In this document: positions 26,310 to 38,675 of the stretch, one piece after another
Layout: every line of letters starts with the position of its first letter
Numbering within the stretch: position 1 is the stretch's first letter
Assembly (NCBI GenBank): GCA_013423385.1
Contig: BLZA01000017.1
Span: 186,001-250,000 of the forward strand
Origin: Naganishia liquefaciens
Lineage: Eukaryota > Basidiomycota > Tremellomycetes > Filobasidiales > Filobasidiaceae
Reading direction: 5' to 3'
Length of the DNA stretch: 64,000 nucleotides
Made by a program: the position numbers and the translations under genes
Notes under the pieces: generated by a model
What the model was told of the DNA's origin: nothing
Seen by the model: the letters and a program-made list of their open reading frames with translations, nothing else
Database searches by the model: none

Positions 26310-27115
26310 GGTAGACGTGAGCGATGGATGACGTAAGCCTGATCCCCGCGCACCAACCCTCGGCGCGCCCGCGCGCCCGGAGAAAACAGCACAGCTGCGA
26401 GAGCCTATTATACTGTCTGTCGGGGCTCGCGCGGGCTTGTTTCCGACCCCGATCGCCTTCTTTCAATTCCCTAGCTCCTCCTACCTTCGGGGCGGCAGCA
26501 AAACGATGCGCTTCGATCCGGCACCATCCCGTGCGCTAGGCGCTGATTTTTTGAATTCGATCTGCCTGCGCGCACCTCACCCGTGCCCAGCGGCCAACGC
26601 TCTGGCGGCATATACTCTAGTCTACTCAATTTTCTTTTCCAACCCCCTGCCTGGCGGTCTCTCTCTCTCTCTCCTCTCTCTCTCCTCTCTCTCCTCTTCC
26701 TCTCTGGTACTTGTAGCGTTGGCTGTATGCACGGCGATGTTGTCCTATGAATCTGTCAGGACTTCCCATCCCCAGACCCCAAAACCCCCCACAAACCGGC
26801 AATCCCAGTCACACCGCTCGACGCACCCCTTGTCTCTGACCATTCCTCACGAATCTCAGAGTCTAATCGGTACCGAAACAACGTGCTGGGCTAAAGCACA
26901 AAACTTTTTACGAAACCCGCAAAGCAACCAAGCACCTCTGTCGAAAACCAGTCTACTTTCTTCCCTCCAGGAAAGTTGGCAGTTTACTTCGAGTCGTTTG
27001 AACCACTTTGTTGAAAAAAAAGCGTAAAAGGTATAGTGCCATCCTCAGAGACGCCCAGGCCCGAAAGCTGATATTGCTGCACCAGCTTTCTCAAATCGCC
27101 TCAAACTCGCACAAA
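26310..27115. promoter_or_regulatory. Divergent promoter region BUR6/URA2 with pyrimidine tract
   Basis: Contains GC-rich runs near 26350 and a 48-bp CT-only tract at 26658-26705 on the URA2 coding strand. Such pyrimidine tracts are common before highly expressed fungal genes. The URA2 leader after it is A/C-rich. Confidence 0.6.
26658..26705. repeat. CT microsatellite / pyrimidine tract
   Basis: Uninterrupted C and T with mostly TC dinucleotides over 48 bp, about 410 bp before the URA2 start. A probable promoter element and possibly length-variable between strains. Confidence 0.85.
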
Positions 27116-30100
27116 ATGGCGTACCCTCCGTCGGACATCCCCCCCGCGGTTCTCTCTCCCAAGGAGCTCGCTCCCTCCTTGCCCATCTCCGGCAGCGCCC
27201 AGGTTGCCCACGCTTCTGGCTTGTCGACCCCTAGCATTGGCGAGCCCGCTGAATCCTTGGAAAACGCCGCTTCGTCCGGCCTCACCGTCGCTCAGCATCC
27301 CCGTTCTCCGCGATCCATCTCGGTCGCCCGTTCGGCTTCGGGCCAAACCGGCGGTCTTTACCCCCCGTCTACTTGCCGTGGTCTTGACTCTGCCGAACTT
27401 GATACTCCCGGTGCGCTTGAAGCCCGGGGCAAGCCCGTTGAATGGGATGCATCGATCGATGAGCCCAACATGGTGCTCGAGCTGGCCGACGGCCTCGCCT
27501 TGAGCGGTCACTCTTTCGGTGCTGAAAACAAGAGCATCGCCGGAGAATGTGTCTTCCAGACTGGTAAGCACTCACGGGCCATCATTGCGCGATATGAGCT
27601 GACAGTCGATACACGCAGGTATGGTCGGTTACCCGGAATCCTTGACGGATCCCTCCTATTCGTCTCAGATTCTCATCTTGACGTACCCTCTTATCGGTAA
27701 CTATGGTGTTCCCGAGCGGCCCTCGAGCTCCACCGAGACCTCAACCGCCAACGTCCCGGCCTCGGAAGACGCCCACAACGTCCCGCCCGCGACCGACCTG
27801 CTCGAGACTCTGCCCCTCGAGTTCGAGTCCTCCCACATTCATGTCGCCGCCCTTATTGTGGCCAACTACCACCCTTCGTATTCGCACCACTTGGCCAACT
27901 CGAGCCTCGGCAAGTGGCTCAAGGAGCAGGGCGTGCCCGCAATGTGGGGTGTCGACACCCGAATGTTGACCAAGCGACTCCGACAGGGCGGTGTTTTGCT
28001 CGCCCGAGTCTTGGCCAAGAACGACGTCTCCGCTGCTGGCGTTGTCGATGCCTCTGAGCGTGGCCGAGAATCCAGCGTTCTCGGCAACGTGCAGAAGCTC
28101 CTTTCCTCTGCCACCGGTGGGCGAGACTCATCTGTCGCTCGATCCGCTGCTAGCTGGAGGGACGCCTACAAGCTCGTCGACTTTTCGGACCCCAACGGCG
28201 AGAACTTGGTCGCCAAGGTTTCCACCCGAAAGGCCGTCACCTACACCGCCAATCCCACAAAGGGCCGATCCGTCGTTCGCCACCCGACCCAGAACCGGCC
28301 GGTCCGTGTTCTCGCCGTCGATGTCGGTATGAAGTGGAACCAGATCCGATGCTTCCGAAACCGAGGTGTCGAGGTCAAGGTCGTTCCCTGGGACTACGAC
28401 TTCAACTCGGAATCCGAGCCGTTCGATGGTCTCTTCCTTTCCAACGGTCCCGGTGACCCGGCCATGGTCACCAAGACCATCGACCACTTGCGAGTTACCT
28501 TGAAGGCCGCCAAGGTACCCATCTTTGGTATCTGTCTCGGTCATCAATTGTTGGCTCTCGCCTCGGGCGCCAAGACCTCCAAGATGAAGTACGGAAACCG
28601 AGGTATGAACATTCCCTGTACGGCTGCTACCTCCGGCAGGTGTTACATCACCTCGCAAAATCACGGTTACGAGGTCAGCGTTGGCTCACTCCAGCCCGGA
28701 TGGGAAGAATTGTTCCAGAATGCCAACGATGGTTCCAACGAGGGTATCTGGATGGGTCGAGAAGGACTTCCCTACTTCTCCGTCCAATTCCATCCCGAAT
28801 CCGCCCCCGGTCCCCGAGACACCGAGTTCTTGTTTGACGTCTTCATCAAGAGCATGGTCGACTGCGCCGAGGCTGGCAAGCTTATCCCCTTGACCATCCC
28901 TGGAGGTGAATTGAAGGACAACGCCGCCGTCTACCCTCGAGAGCAGGTCAAGAAGGTCTTGGTCCTCGGTTCCGGTGGTCTCTCCATCGGTCAGGCCGGT
29001 GAATTCGATTACTCTGGTTCTCAGGCCATCAAGGCCTTGAAGGAAGAAGGCATCTACACCATCTTGGTCAATCCCAACATTGCCACTATTCAAACTTCTT
29101 CCGGTCTGGCAGACAAGGTTTATTTCTTGCCCGTGACTCCCGAATTCGTCACCAAGATCATCAAGCACGAAAAGCCTGATGGTATCTACGTCACTTTCGG
29201 TGGTCAAACCGCCTTGAACGTCGGTATCAAGCTCAAGGATGAATTCAGCAAGCTCGGCGTGCGAGTCTTGGGTACTCCCATTGACACCATTATCACCACC
29301 GAGGACCGAGAAATGTTTGCCCGTGCAATGGAGGAGATTGGCGAGAAGTGTGCCGAGTCTGCCACTGCCACAAGCATTGATGAGGCGGTCGTTGCCGCCA
29401 ACAACATTGGCTTCCCCGTCATCGTTCGAGCAGCCTATGCGCTTGGTGGTCTCGGATCCGGTTTCGCTCAGAACGAAGAGCAACTCATCGCCTTGTGCAA
29501 CAAGGCATTCGCCACCTCGCCTCAGGTCTTGGTCGAGAAGTCGATGAAGGGCTGGAAGGAAATCGAATACGAAGTCGTTCGTGATTGCCGAGACAACTGT
29601 ATCACGGTTTGTAACATGGAGGTAAGTCATTCTGGTCATGAACTGCACCATACTGTGTCTGACGAAAAGCCTCGCAGAACTTCGATCCCCTCGGTATCCA
29701 TACCGGTGACTCCATTGTCATTGCCCCCTCGCAAACTCTGTCGGACGCCGATTACAACATGTTGCGAACCACCGCTGTCAACGTCATTCGACACTTGGGT
29801 GTCATCGGTGAATGCAACATCCAATATGCTCTCAACCCTTACAGCAAGGAATACTGCATTATCGAAGTCAACGCCCGATTGTCGCGATCCTCTGCTTTGG
29901 CGTCCAAGGCTACTGGTTACCCCTTGGCTTTCATCGCTGCCAAGCTCGGTCTGAACATTCCCCTGAACGAAATTAAGAACTCGGTCACCAAGGAGACTAG
30001 CGCTTGTTTCGAGCCCAGTTTGGACTACTTGGTCGTCAAGATTCCTCGATGGGATCTCAAGAAGTTCAGCCGAGTCAACCCGGCTCTCAGCAGTTCCATG

Positions 30101-33100
30101 AAATCTGTTGGTGAAGTCATGGCCATCGGTCGAACATTCGAAGAAACCATTCAAAAAGCTATTCGATCTATCGACGACTCCTTTGGTGGCTTCGCTCGAG
30201 TCAACAATGTCGTTGATGATATCGATGAGGAGATTGTCAACCCTACCGACAAGCGATTGTTCGCCCTTGCCGAAGCCTTCCACAGGGGCTACTCTGTGGA
30301 CAAGCTGAACGCCATGTCCAACATCGACAAGTGGTTCTTGACTCGATTGGAGCGTCTCGTTCAGTTGGAAAAGAGTGTCGCCGCATACACTCCCTCGACT
30401 GTCCCTGCCGGCATGCTCAAGCTTTCCAAGCAGCTTGGTTTCTCCGACCGACAGATCGCCGCTGCCTTGGGTTCCAACGAACTCGCCGTTCGACGATTGC
30501 GAGTCGAAGAAGGTATCACCCCCTTCGTCAAGCAGATCGATACCGTCGCCGCCGAATTCCCCTGTCACACCAACTACCTGTACACCACCTACAACGCAAG
30601 CGAACACGACGTCGACTTCAACGATAACGGTGTCATGGTCCTTGGATCCGGTGTGTATCGAATCGGTTCTTCCGTCGAGTTCGATTGGTGTGCTGTCCGA
30701 GCCATCCGAACTTTGCGAGACCAAGGATTCAAGACTGTCATGGTCAACTACAACCCGGAGACCGTCAGTACCGATTACGACGAGGCCGACCGACTCTACT
30801 TCGAGACGATCAGCTTGGAAACCGTTCTGGATATCTATGACATTGAACAGTCTAGCGGTGTCATGTTGGCCATGGGTGGTCAGACTCCGAACAACATCGC
30901 CCTGCCGCTGTACCGACAGAACGTCAAGATCTACGGTACATCGCCCGAAATGATCGATACCGCCGAGAATCGATACAAGTTCTCCCGAATGTTGGACAAG
31001 ATCGGTGTCGACCAGCCTCTATGGAAGGAATTGACCAGCTTCGACGAAGCCGAGTCCTTCTGTAACAAGGTCGGGTACCCTGTTTTGGTCCGACCTTCAT
31101 ACGTTCTTTCTGGAGCTGCAATGAACGTCGTTTCCTCGCAAGATGACCTTGCCACCTACCTGACGCAAGCCACGAATGTCTCTCGAGACCATCCCGTCGT
31201 CATCTCCAAGTACATCGAAGAAGCCAAGGAAATCGAGATGGACGCCGTTGCGCGAGATGGTAAGATGGTCATGCACTACATCTCCGAGCACGTCGAGAAT
31301 GCCGGTGTGCACTCTGGTGATGCCACCCTCATTCTTCCGCCGCAAGATCTGGACCCGGAAACTATCAAGAAGATCGAGATCGCCACGCAAAAGATCGGTC
31401 AAGCTTTGAACGTTACTGGTCCTTACAACATCCAGTTCATCGCCAAAAACAACGAGATTAAGGTCATCGAATGCAACTTGCGAGCTGCTCGTTCGTTCCC
31501 CTTCGTTTCCAAGGTCACTGGTGTTGACGCCATCGAATTGGCTACCAAGGTTATGCTAGGGCTTCCGGTTCAACCGTACCCTGAGCTCAAGATGCCGGCC
31601 AACTACGTGGGTGTCAAGGTGCCTCAGTTCTCGTTCTCGCGACTTTCCGGCGCCGACCCTGTTTTGGGTGTCGAAATGGCGTCTACTGGAGAAGTCGCCT
31701 GTTTCGGCAAGGACAAATACGAAGCCTACTTGAAGGCTTTGATTTCCACCGGAATCGTTCCTCCCAAGAAAAACGTTTTGCTTTCGATCGGTTCTTACAA
31801 GGAGAAGCTCGAGATGCTGCCCACTGTTCAGAAGTTGCACAGGATGGGCTACAACTTGTTCGCCACCTCTGGTACTGCTGATTTCATCCAAGTACGTCCA
31901 ACTTTTTTTCTGTCTATCTGACTCCGGCTAATGATCTTCCAGGAACACGGCATCCCTGTTAAATACTTGGAGGCCTTGCCAGAAGATGATGAGGGTAACC
32001 CCCAGAAGGCTGAGTACTCGCTCACTCAGCACTTGAAGGAGAACCTCATCGACGTCTACATCAACTTGCCGTCCAAGAACCGATATCGACGACCTGCTTC
32101 GTACGTTTCGAAGGGATACAAGTCGCGACGAATGGCTGTCGATTTCGCTATCCCCTTGATTACCAACGTCAAGTGCGCCAAGCTTTTCATCGAGGCGATC
32201 ATCAGGAAGCCCACATTTGACATTTCGAGCGTGGACTACAAGACGTCTCACCAGACCTACTCGTTCCCCGGTTTGGTCAACGTGCAAGCATTCGTGCCTG
32301 GAATCGCCACTCCCGGATCTGATGACTTCAGCAACATCACCCAGGCATCCATCCGAGGTGGTTTCACCTCGGCTCACGTGGTCGCACAAGGAGCCGGTTC
32401 CGCCATCGAAGACGAAATTTCTCTGCAAATTGCCGAAGCAAACGCCTCGGGCGCAGCGCATTGCGATTACTTCTTCTCCGTCGTGGCCAACGCTGAGAAC
32501 TCCAGCCGCCTCGGCGACGCCGTTCTCAATGGCACACGAGCTCTTTACATGCCCTTCAACAGCATGTTCAACGCCAACAACAAGGTCGCTGGCGTGTCCC
32601 AGCACTTTGCAGCCTGGCCTCAGGACCGACCGATCATTACCGATGCCCGTGCCACCGACTTAGCTTCCATCTTGCTGCTTGCCAGCTTGAACAGCCGAAG
32701 CATCCACGTCACGAACGTGTCTACCAAGGATGACATCGGGTTGATCGCTTTGGCAAAGGAAAAGGGTTTGCAGGTCACCAGTGACGTTGCTGTCTACTGC
32801 TTGTTCTTTACCAAAGAACAATTCCCCGAAGCCACTTGCTTGCCGACGATCGCCGACCAGAAGGCGCTGTGGGACAATTTGGCTCACATCGACATGTTCT
32901 CCATCGGTTCTGTACCTTATCAGCTCGCCAAGGACCTCGGCAAGACAGCCACTGCCACTGCCGGTATCGAAGAGGCATTGCCCTTGTTGCTCGGCGCCGT
33001 CGGTGAAGGTCGAATCACCTTGGAGCAAATCCAGGCGCGATTGTGCGACAACCCTCGCACCATCTTCGATCTTCCCGAGCAGCCCCAGACGTACGTTGAA

Positions 33101-34577
33101 GTCGAAGTCCGCAAGTCGATCTTCGCTTCCAGCGATGGCAACTGGTCGCCGCTGGATGGCAAGGCTGCTGGCGGCTCTGTACACCGAGTCGTCACTCACG
33201 GCGCCTCTGTCTTCTTGGACGGTCGAGCGGCTTCCATCCCCCTTGGACGAGACATCTCTGGACCCGGAGCACGAAGCACCCGTGCCAGTCGTCAATCGAT
33301 GTCTATGCGACAGCGTCCGTCCATCTCGTACATTGCTCCCAAGTCACCTTCTACGGAGGTGGCTCAGCCCAGCTTGAACGCCTTGGCGTCTTTCACTCAG
33401 CAGCAGCAACAGCCGATCAACTTCGCACAACCTGCCCCCGTTGAGCGAGCGCTTGTCGGATTGCCTCAACATCCGGCATTTCACCGACGCCACGTTCTTT
33501 CCGTCAAGCAGTACAGTCGAGAGGATCTCCACTACTTGTTCAGCGTTGCTTCGGAAATGCGTTTGCAGGTCGAGAAGCAGGGTGGCGTCCAGACTTTGAA
33601 GGGCAAGGTGCTCAACACCTTGTTCTACGAGCCATCAACGCGAACATCGACTTCCTTCGAAGCCGCCATGAAGCGATGTGGTGGTGAGGTCGTTTGTGTG
33701 ACCGCCGACCGATCCTCGGTCAACAAAGGCGAAACCCTGGCGGACACCATCCGAACATTGGGCTGCTACGCCGACGGAATCGTCTTGAGGCATCCGGAAG
33801 TTGGAAGCGCCAAGGTGGCTGCGAAGGTCTCGCCGGTTCCCATTCTGAATGCCGGTGACGGAATTGGAGAGCATCCCACGCAGAGTCTGCTTGATGTCTT
33901 CACCATTCGAGAGGAGTTGGGTTCCGTAAACGGTATCACTGTCACGATCGGTAAGTCTTTACTCGTGCATGTTGTTATTCATTTCGACTGACTCGGTTGC
34001 TTTCTCAGTTGGTGACTTGAAGAACGGCAGGACTGTCCACAGCTTGGTCAAGCTCTTGTCGTTGTACCAGGTGACCCTCAACTTCGTTTCGCCGCCTTCT
34101 TTGGCCATGCCCGACTATGTCAAGCAGGAGGCATCCAAGGCCGGTATTCAGTGGTCAGAATACGCTAGCTTGGACCAGGTCATCAGCAAGAGCGATGTCC
34201 TCTATATGACCCGAGTGCAAAAGTAAGAGCAGTCACCTCTCGGTTGCGCGTCTGTGCTAACCGCCTCGTCCTCTTTCTAGGGAGCGATTCGACAACCCTG
34301 CCGAGTACGACTCCGTCAAGGATCTCTACGTTATCGACAACGATGTCATGGCCAAGGCGAAGCCTACCACCATTGTCATGCACCCCTTGCCTCGAAACAA
34401 GGAATTGGACGAAGCCCTCGACTTCGATGTCAAGCGAGCCGCCTACTTCCGACAGATGCGATACGGTCTCTACGTAAGTTTCGCTCATGGTGCTGAACCT
34501 TGTGGATCGTGGACTGACTCCTCCTGCAGGTCCGAATGGCGCTCCTTACCCTTGTTATGGGTAACGCTTCTGCATAA
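27116..34577 (+). CDS. URA2: Multifunctional pyrimidine protein: glutamine-dependent carbamoyl-phosphate synthetase, defective dihydroorotase, aspartate carbamoyltransferase
   Basis: First two steps of UMP synthesis in one chain of about 2,375 residues; six introns. Order: a low-complexity N-terminal extension of about 110 residues; glutaminase domain ([20 protein letters not shown], active-site Cys in [12 protein letters not shown], His/Glu in [11 protein letters not shown]); two ATP-grasp CPSase halves ([40 protein letters not shown]); a regulatory MGS-like domain ([30 protein letters not shown]); a dihydroorotase-like domain whose metal-binding HxH is replaced ([17 protein letters not shown]), hence inactive as in yeast Ura2; a basic Ser/Gln-rich linker; and ATCase ([42 protein letters not shown]). 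It ends [11 protein letters not shown]. Codon use is more biased than in the neighbours (Arg mostly CGA), fitting strong expression. UTP feedback inhibition is expected from the family. Confidence 0.97.
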
Positions 34578-35365
34578 GTGGCTAACCTGGAAGATTCTGG
34601 AGGGGATCTTTCCGGTATACGGCCTTTGTGTGAAGCACTAGCAATCAATAGAACACGTTTACAACACTGCATTATACAAAATTTTCAATTGGGTTTCGAT
34701 AAAAGTAGATAGCATTGAAAGTTTCATTGCATGTATTACCACTAGCAAACAAATATAGCATGGGATTCAGGATCGCGGCAGCTCTTTGCTTCTTCCATTT
34801 TGACAGTTGCATACGGTCTCGAATCGTTGAGAGTAGCAAGTATTGGGGGCGCCCATGCTTGTCATTACTTTATCAGTCATCATCACTTTGAAAGGATAGC
34901 AATTCCTGTTCATACTTCTTACAAGCAGACGAGCTTTTTCATAGGAGAGCATGCATCGTCGCGCTATTCAAGCCACATGACGCTAAGCTTGCGCGCGCAG
35001 TGAGGGAAGCTGATGACGAATCAGTGAACCACCACCAGCCCTGAGTGATGGCCGCTCAGAATTCAAACATTTTCTCTCGTGTATGATTCTGACATTCGTT
35101 TGAATAACGGCTCAAGGCAAGCACGCTATCCGCTTGAGTCAGGAAAACCCTGCGGTGGAAAAACAGGAGAAGAACGACGACCGCCTGCGAATCGCAGTCT
35201 CGAAAGCTGCCGATGACGATGACGAATACACATGTGCAAAGCGAGAGATCGGATTGGCCCGCCCCGATCCGATCCTGTCTCAGAATCAAGAATAGTATAT
35301 CAGTCCGATGCGCCCTCGGATACCTCGTTCACGCCTGAAGACGACAACCTCTGGTCTTCGCTCGC
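34578..35365. other. Intergenic, URA2 to the AIF-like gene
   Basis: AT-rich 3' region of URA2, then the promoter of the next gene. No gene, tRNA or repeat recognised. Confidence 0.65.
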
Positions 35366-37737
35366 ATGCTCTTGAATAGACTTCTCGTTTCCCCAATAAC
35401 ACTCATCGGACGACATTGCTTCTCGCCTCTTCGTATACAGACCACTAGACCCTTTGCAACCAGTCACATACTCAAGATGTCATCAGTCACCCAGACCATC
35501 ACGTTGCCGGTTTGCGATGCCTCTGAGCTCAAAAACGGGGATATCAAGGACTTTGAATTCGGAGAGGGCGAAAAGAAGGGCAAGGTCTTCTTGGCCAAGG
35601 TTGACGATAAGCTTGTCAGAAAAAAGTTGTCGACCGCAAAGAGCGCGGGCTGATGATTGCGTTTGCTTTGGCAGTTCGCGACCAGTGCTTGTAAGAAGGA
35701 CTCGCGTTATCAGTGATTCCAGCTCTGACCAAATTCTCCTTCACGAAAGACTGCACGCATTACGGTGCGCCGCTCACGAAGGGCGTACTGGGCAAGACCG
35801 AGGGTCAGCCGACACTTCGATGCGGCTGGCACTCTGCTTGCTTCAACCTCTGCACAGGTGATATCGAAGACGCTCCGGGTCTGGATTCCTTGCACAAATT
35901 CGATGCCAAGGAGGAGAACGGAAAGATCTTGGTGACCGCAAGCATGGCCGACGTGCTCTCCAAGCACGGTCGTTCACCCTTGAAGTCGGACAAGAGGGCG
36001 ATTGCGAAAGCGGACGCGAACAGCCGCGAGGAAACAGTCGTTCTGGTCGGTGGTGGTGCCGGTGGACATCACACGATGGAGAGCTTGAGGGAGCACGGCT
36101 TCCAGGGTAAAATCGTGATGATCAGCAAGGAGACTGTACCGCCGTTTGATCGGTATGTTTCGTTCCCAGGCGGGATAATATCCCGCTGACTCCGTAGTAC
36201 CTCGCAGGACCAAGCTGAGCAAGGCGTTAATTACTGATGCTGAGAAGTTGGTCTGGCGAAAAAACGAAGAAATGAAGAACGACTTCAACGTTGACTTGCA
36301 CACCAACACTGTAAGTTGACATGGCGCGTTCCAGATTGCGGGTGTGAAACGCACTATCCCGACCAGAGTGTCACTTCGATCGACGCAGACGCAAAAACTG
36401 TGGCGACTGACAACGCTGGATCCATCAAATACGACCACCTTGTCATCGCTACTGGCGGACAGCCGAAGAAGCTTCCCATCGACGGTGCCGAACTCGAGAA
36501 CGTTTGTCTGCTCAGAACGATTGAAGACGCCCAGAAGATCGTGGCTGGTAAGTGGCGAAACTATGGCGCTGATGGACTCGCTCATCACCGTTTTGACGGC
36601 AGGACTTGACGAGAAGGCCAAGGTCGTCATTATCGGTACCAGCTTTATCGGTATGGAGTTGGCCGGAGCCATCGTCAAGAAGAAGCCTGCGTCAATCGAT
36701 GTCATCGGTGTGGATGCTGTGCCCTTCGCCAAGATCCTGGGCGAAAAGATTGGTGCTGCTGTCCAAAAGGTATCGTTGAGCATTGGTGGTGTAGCTGAAC
36801 TCGCCTGATCTGATCATCGTTCCAGGACCTAGAATCGCAAGGTGTCAAGTTCCATATGGAGGCTAACATTCAAAAGCTCGCTCCTTCTGGTACGCTCTGC
36901 CAGTGATGCATCTCGGCAAACCGGCTGACAATCTCGTTGTTCACAGAATCTGACTCGAGCAAAGTTGGTTCTGTCATCATCAAAGACGCCAACCCCCTCG
37001 AATGCTCGCTCGTCATAATGGGAACCGGTGTTCAGCCCGCCACAGGATTCTTGGCCGACTCTGGTTTCAAGCTCGAGGACGATAAGGGTATCGCTGTCGA
37101 CGAGTACCTACAAGTGGAAGGCAAGCAGCACATTTACGCCCTGGGTGATATCGCGCACTGGCCCGAGTACAAGAGTGGCGAGAAGCGACGGATCGAGCAT
37201 TGGCAGGTTGCCGTGAGTTGAGTCCGCTTTCTCGATGGTGCCTTCTTTGCTCATGCCTGTTTGGCCTTCAGAGCAACCAAGGCCGAACCATCGGTCAGAA
37301 CATCGCTGTGCCCGAGAAGCGACAGGCATACCGAAAGGCGCCTTTCTTCTGGTCCAGCATCGGTAAAGGTCTGCGTTATGTGTCTACGCAGAATGGATTC
37401 GATGACATCTACATTGATGGCGATGTTGACAAAGAGCTCAAGGTAAGTCAAATCACGACCTGGAACGTCAATAGCTGACTCGTAATCTTGTCGGGTATAG
37501 TTTGTCGCATATTTCGCAAAGGGAGACGATGTAAGCCATCCTTTGCCCGTCAATTCGGAATGCCTGTTGATCCTTTCGTTAACAAAGGTCGTCGCGGTCG
37601 CTTCGATGTCGCGGGATCCGTACGTCGCCAAATCGGTCGACCTCCTTTCCGCGGGTATCATGCCTTCCTTCTCCGCCATCAAGGGCGGCAAAGACATCCT
37701 AGAGATCGATCTCGCTGGACAGTCTTCCAGCAATTGA
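35366..37737 (+). CDS. Rieske-domain AIF-type pyridine nucleotide-disulfide oxidoreductase (AIFM3-like)
   Basis: About 590 residues, about 12 exons. N-terminus MLLNRLLVSPITLIGRHCFS...RPFATSHILKMSS resembles a mitochondrial presequence; the internal Met at 35477 is an alternative start giving a cytosolic form. Rieske [2Fe-2S] domain: KVFLAKVDDKL, a 16-nt exon giving FATSA, then YCTHYGAPLTKG and LRCGWHSACFN, which provide the C-x-H and C-x2-H ligands. The FAD/NAD part shows VVLVGGGAGGHHTMESLREH, VPPFDRTKLSKAL, YDHLVIATGGQPKKLPI, KVVIIGTSFIGMELAG and YALGDIAHWP. The C-terminal domain is GKGLRYVSTQNGFDDIYIDG...VAYFAKGDDVVAVASMSRDP. Substrate unknown; an NAD(P)H-linked redox role is inferred from the domains. 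Confidence 0.92.
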
Positions 37738-38675
37738 CTCGCTACGCAATCGGCTTTGTGATCATCGTAACATTTCGTATCTTGTATCGGTCTATGTATT
37801 CAAAGGAAAGATGGAAAGGCATGCCTGAATCAAGGAGCACTTTGAGCACGACAATCTCTCGGTATCACGACGCGTTGTAGCGGCTCATCTCCCTGTCATG
37901 CTGGAAGGGCTCTGCGACCCGCCAGATGACGGCATTGGACAGTGCGCCTTGCTTTTTGCAAGGAATGTGACTCTCGACAGAATTGGCTCTGCTGATGGCG
38001 AACCGACCCGATAGTCGCCATCCTCTTTGAGAATTTCCCAGCGAGTACTTCAGCGGGTTCTCCGATGTTCCCACCACCGAGGAACTCCTGTACGATCTTC
38101 TGTGGGAATACACAGCACGGCTCGGTTCATGGCTTCCAGAGGCTGCTGAGAGGTCCAGAGTGCAGCACAATATGATTGGTCAATCAGCTTTCGGACACGG
38201 GAGCTTGGTGAGGGTTGTTTATTACGTTGAACCGCTCCCATTGCTCTAGATTATTAGCTCCTCCATTAGCGGACTCTTCTAGCTGATCTTACAGCTATTG
38301 CAGCTGCTGCTACTGCTCTGCTCAGCTCTTTGGCCAGCTGTTGGCCCTTCTTTGAGCTCTTTGATGCTGATACTTTTGTTGACGTGTCCATCAATCGAAA
38401 TATCGGCTAACGGCAGATTGTTATTGTCTCACATTCATTCCCGTCGCGTGAGCGCAAGCGATCCCCGCATTTCTCCCTGTTGTTCTATCCCTCCCAGGCC
38501 AAGGAACGCCTCACGGATCTGCCGAGAGCCATTCGAGCAGCCCGTCCCGCCGCCACTCATCTCCTGATATATATGCGGCCACATCCTGGCCATGGGTTGT
38601 CTCTGCGGATGCCGTCGCGCTTCAGCTATACCGACCTTCTCTGTTCGAGTGATTGTCCGATACTCGTAAACCAAA
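37738..38675. other. Intergenic, promoter of the surface protein gene
   Basis: No gene recognised. CAG/CTG-rich patches at 38290-38345 and a good TATA element near the 3' end. Confidence 0.6.
38568..38574 (+). promoter_or_regulatory. TATA box candidate
   Basis: TATATAT within CTGATATATATGCGG, about 105 bp before the start codon at 38676. One of the few obvious TATA elements in the window, fitting a regulated cell-surface gene. Confidence 0.55.
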
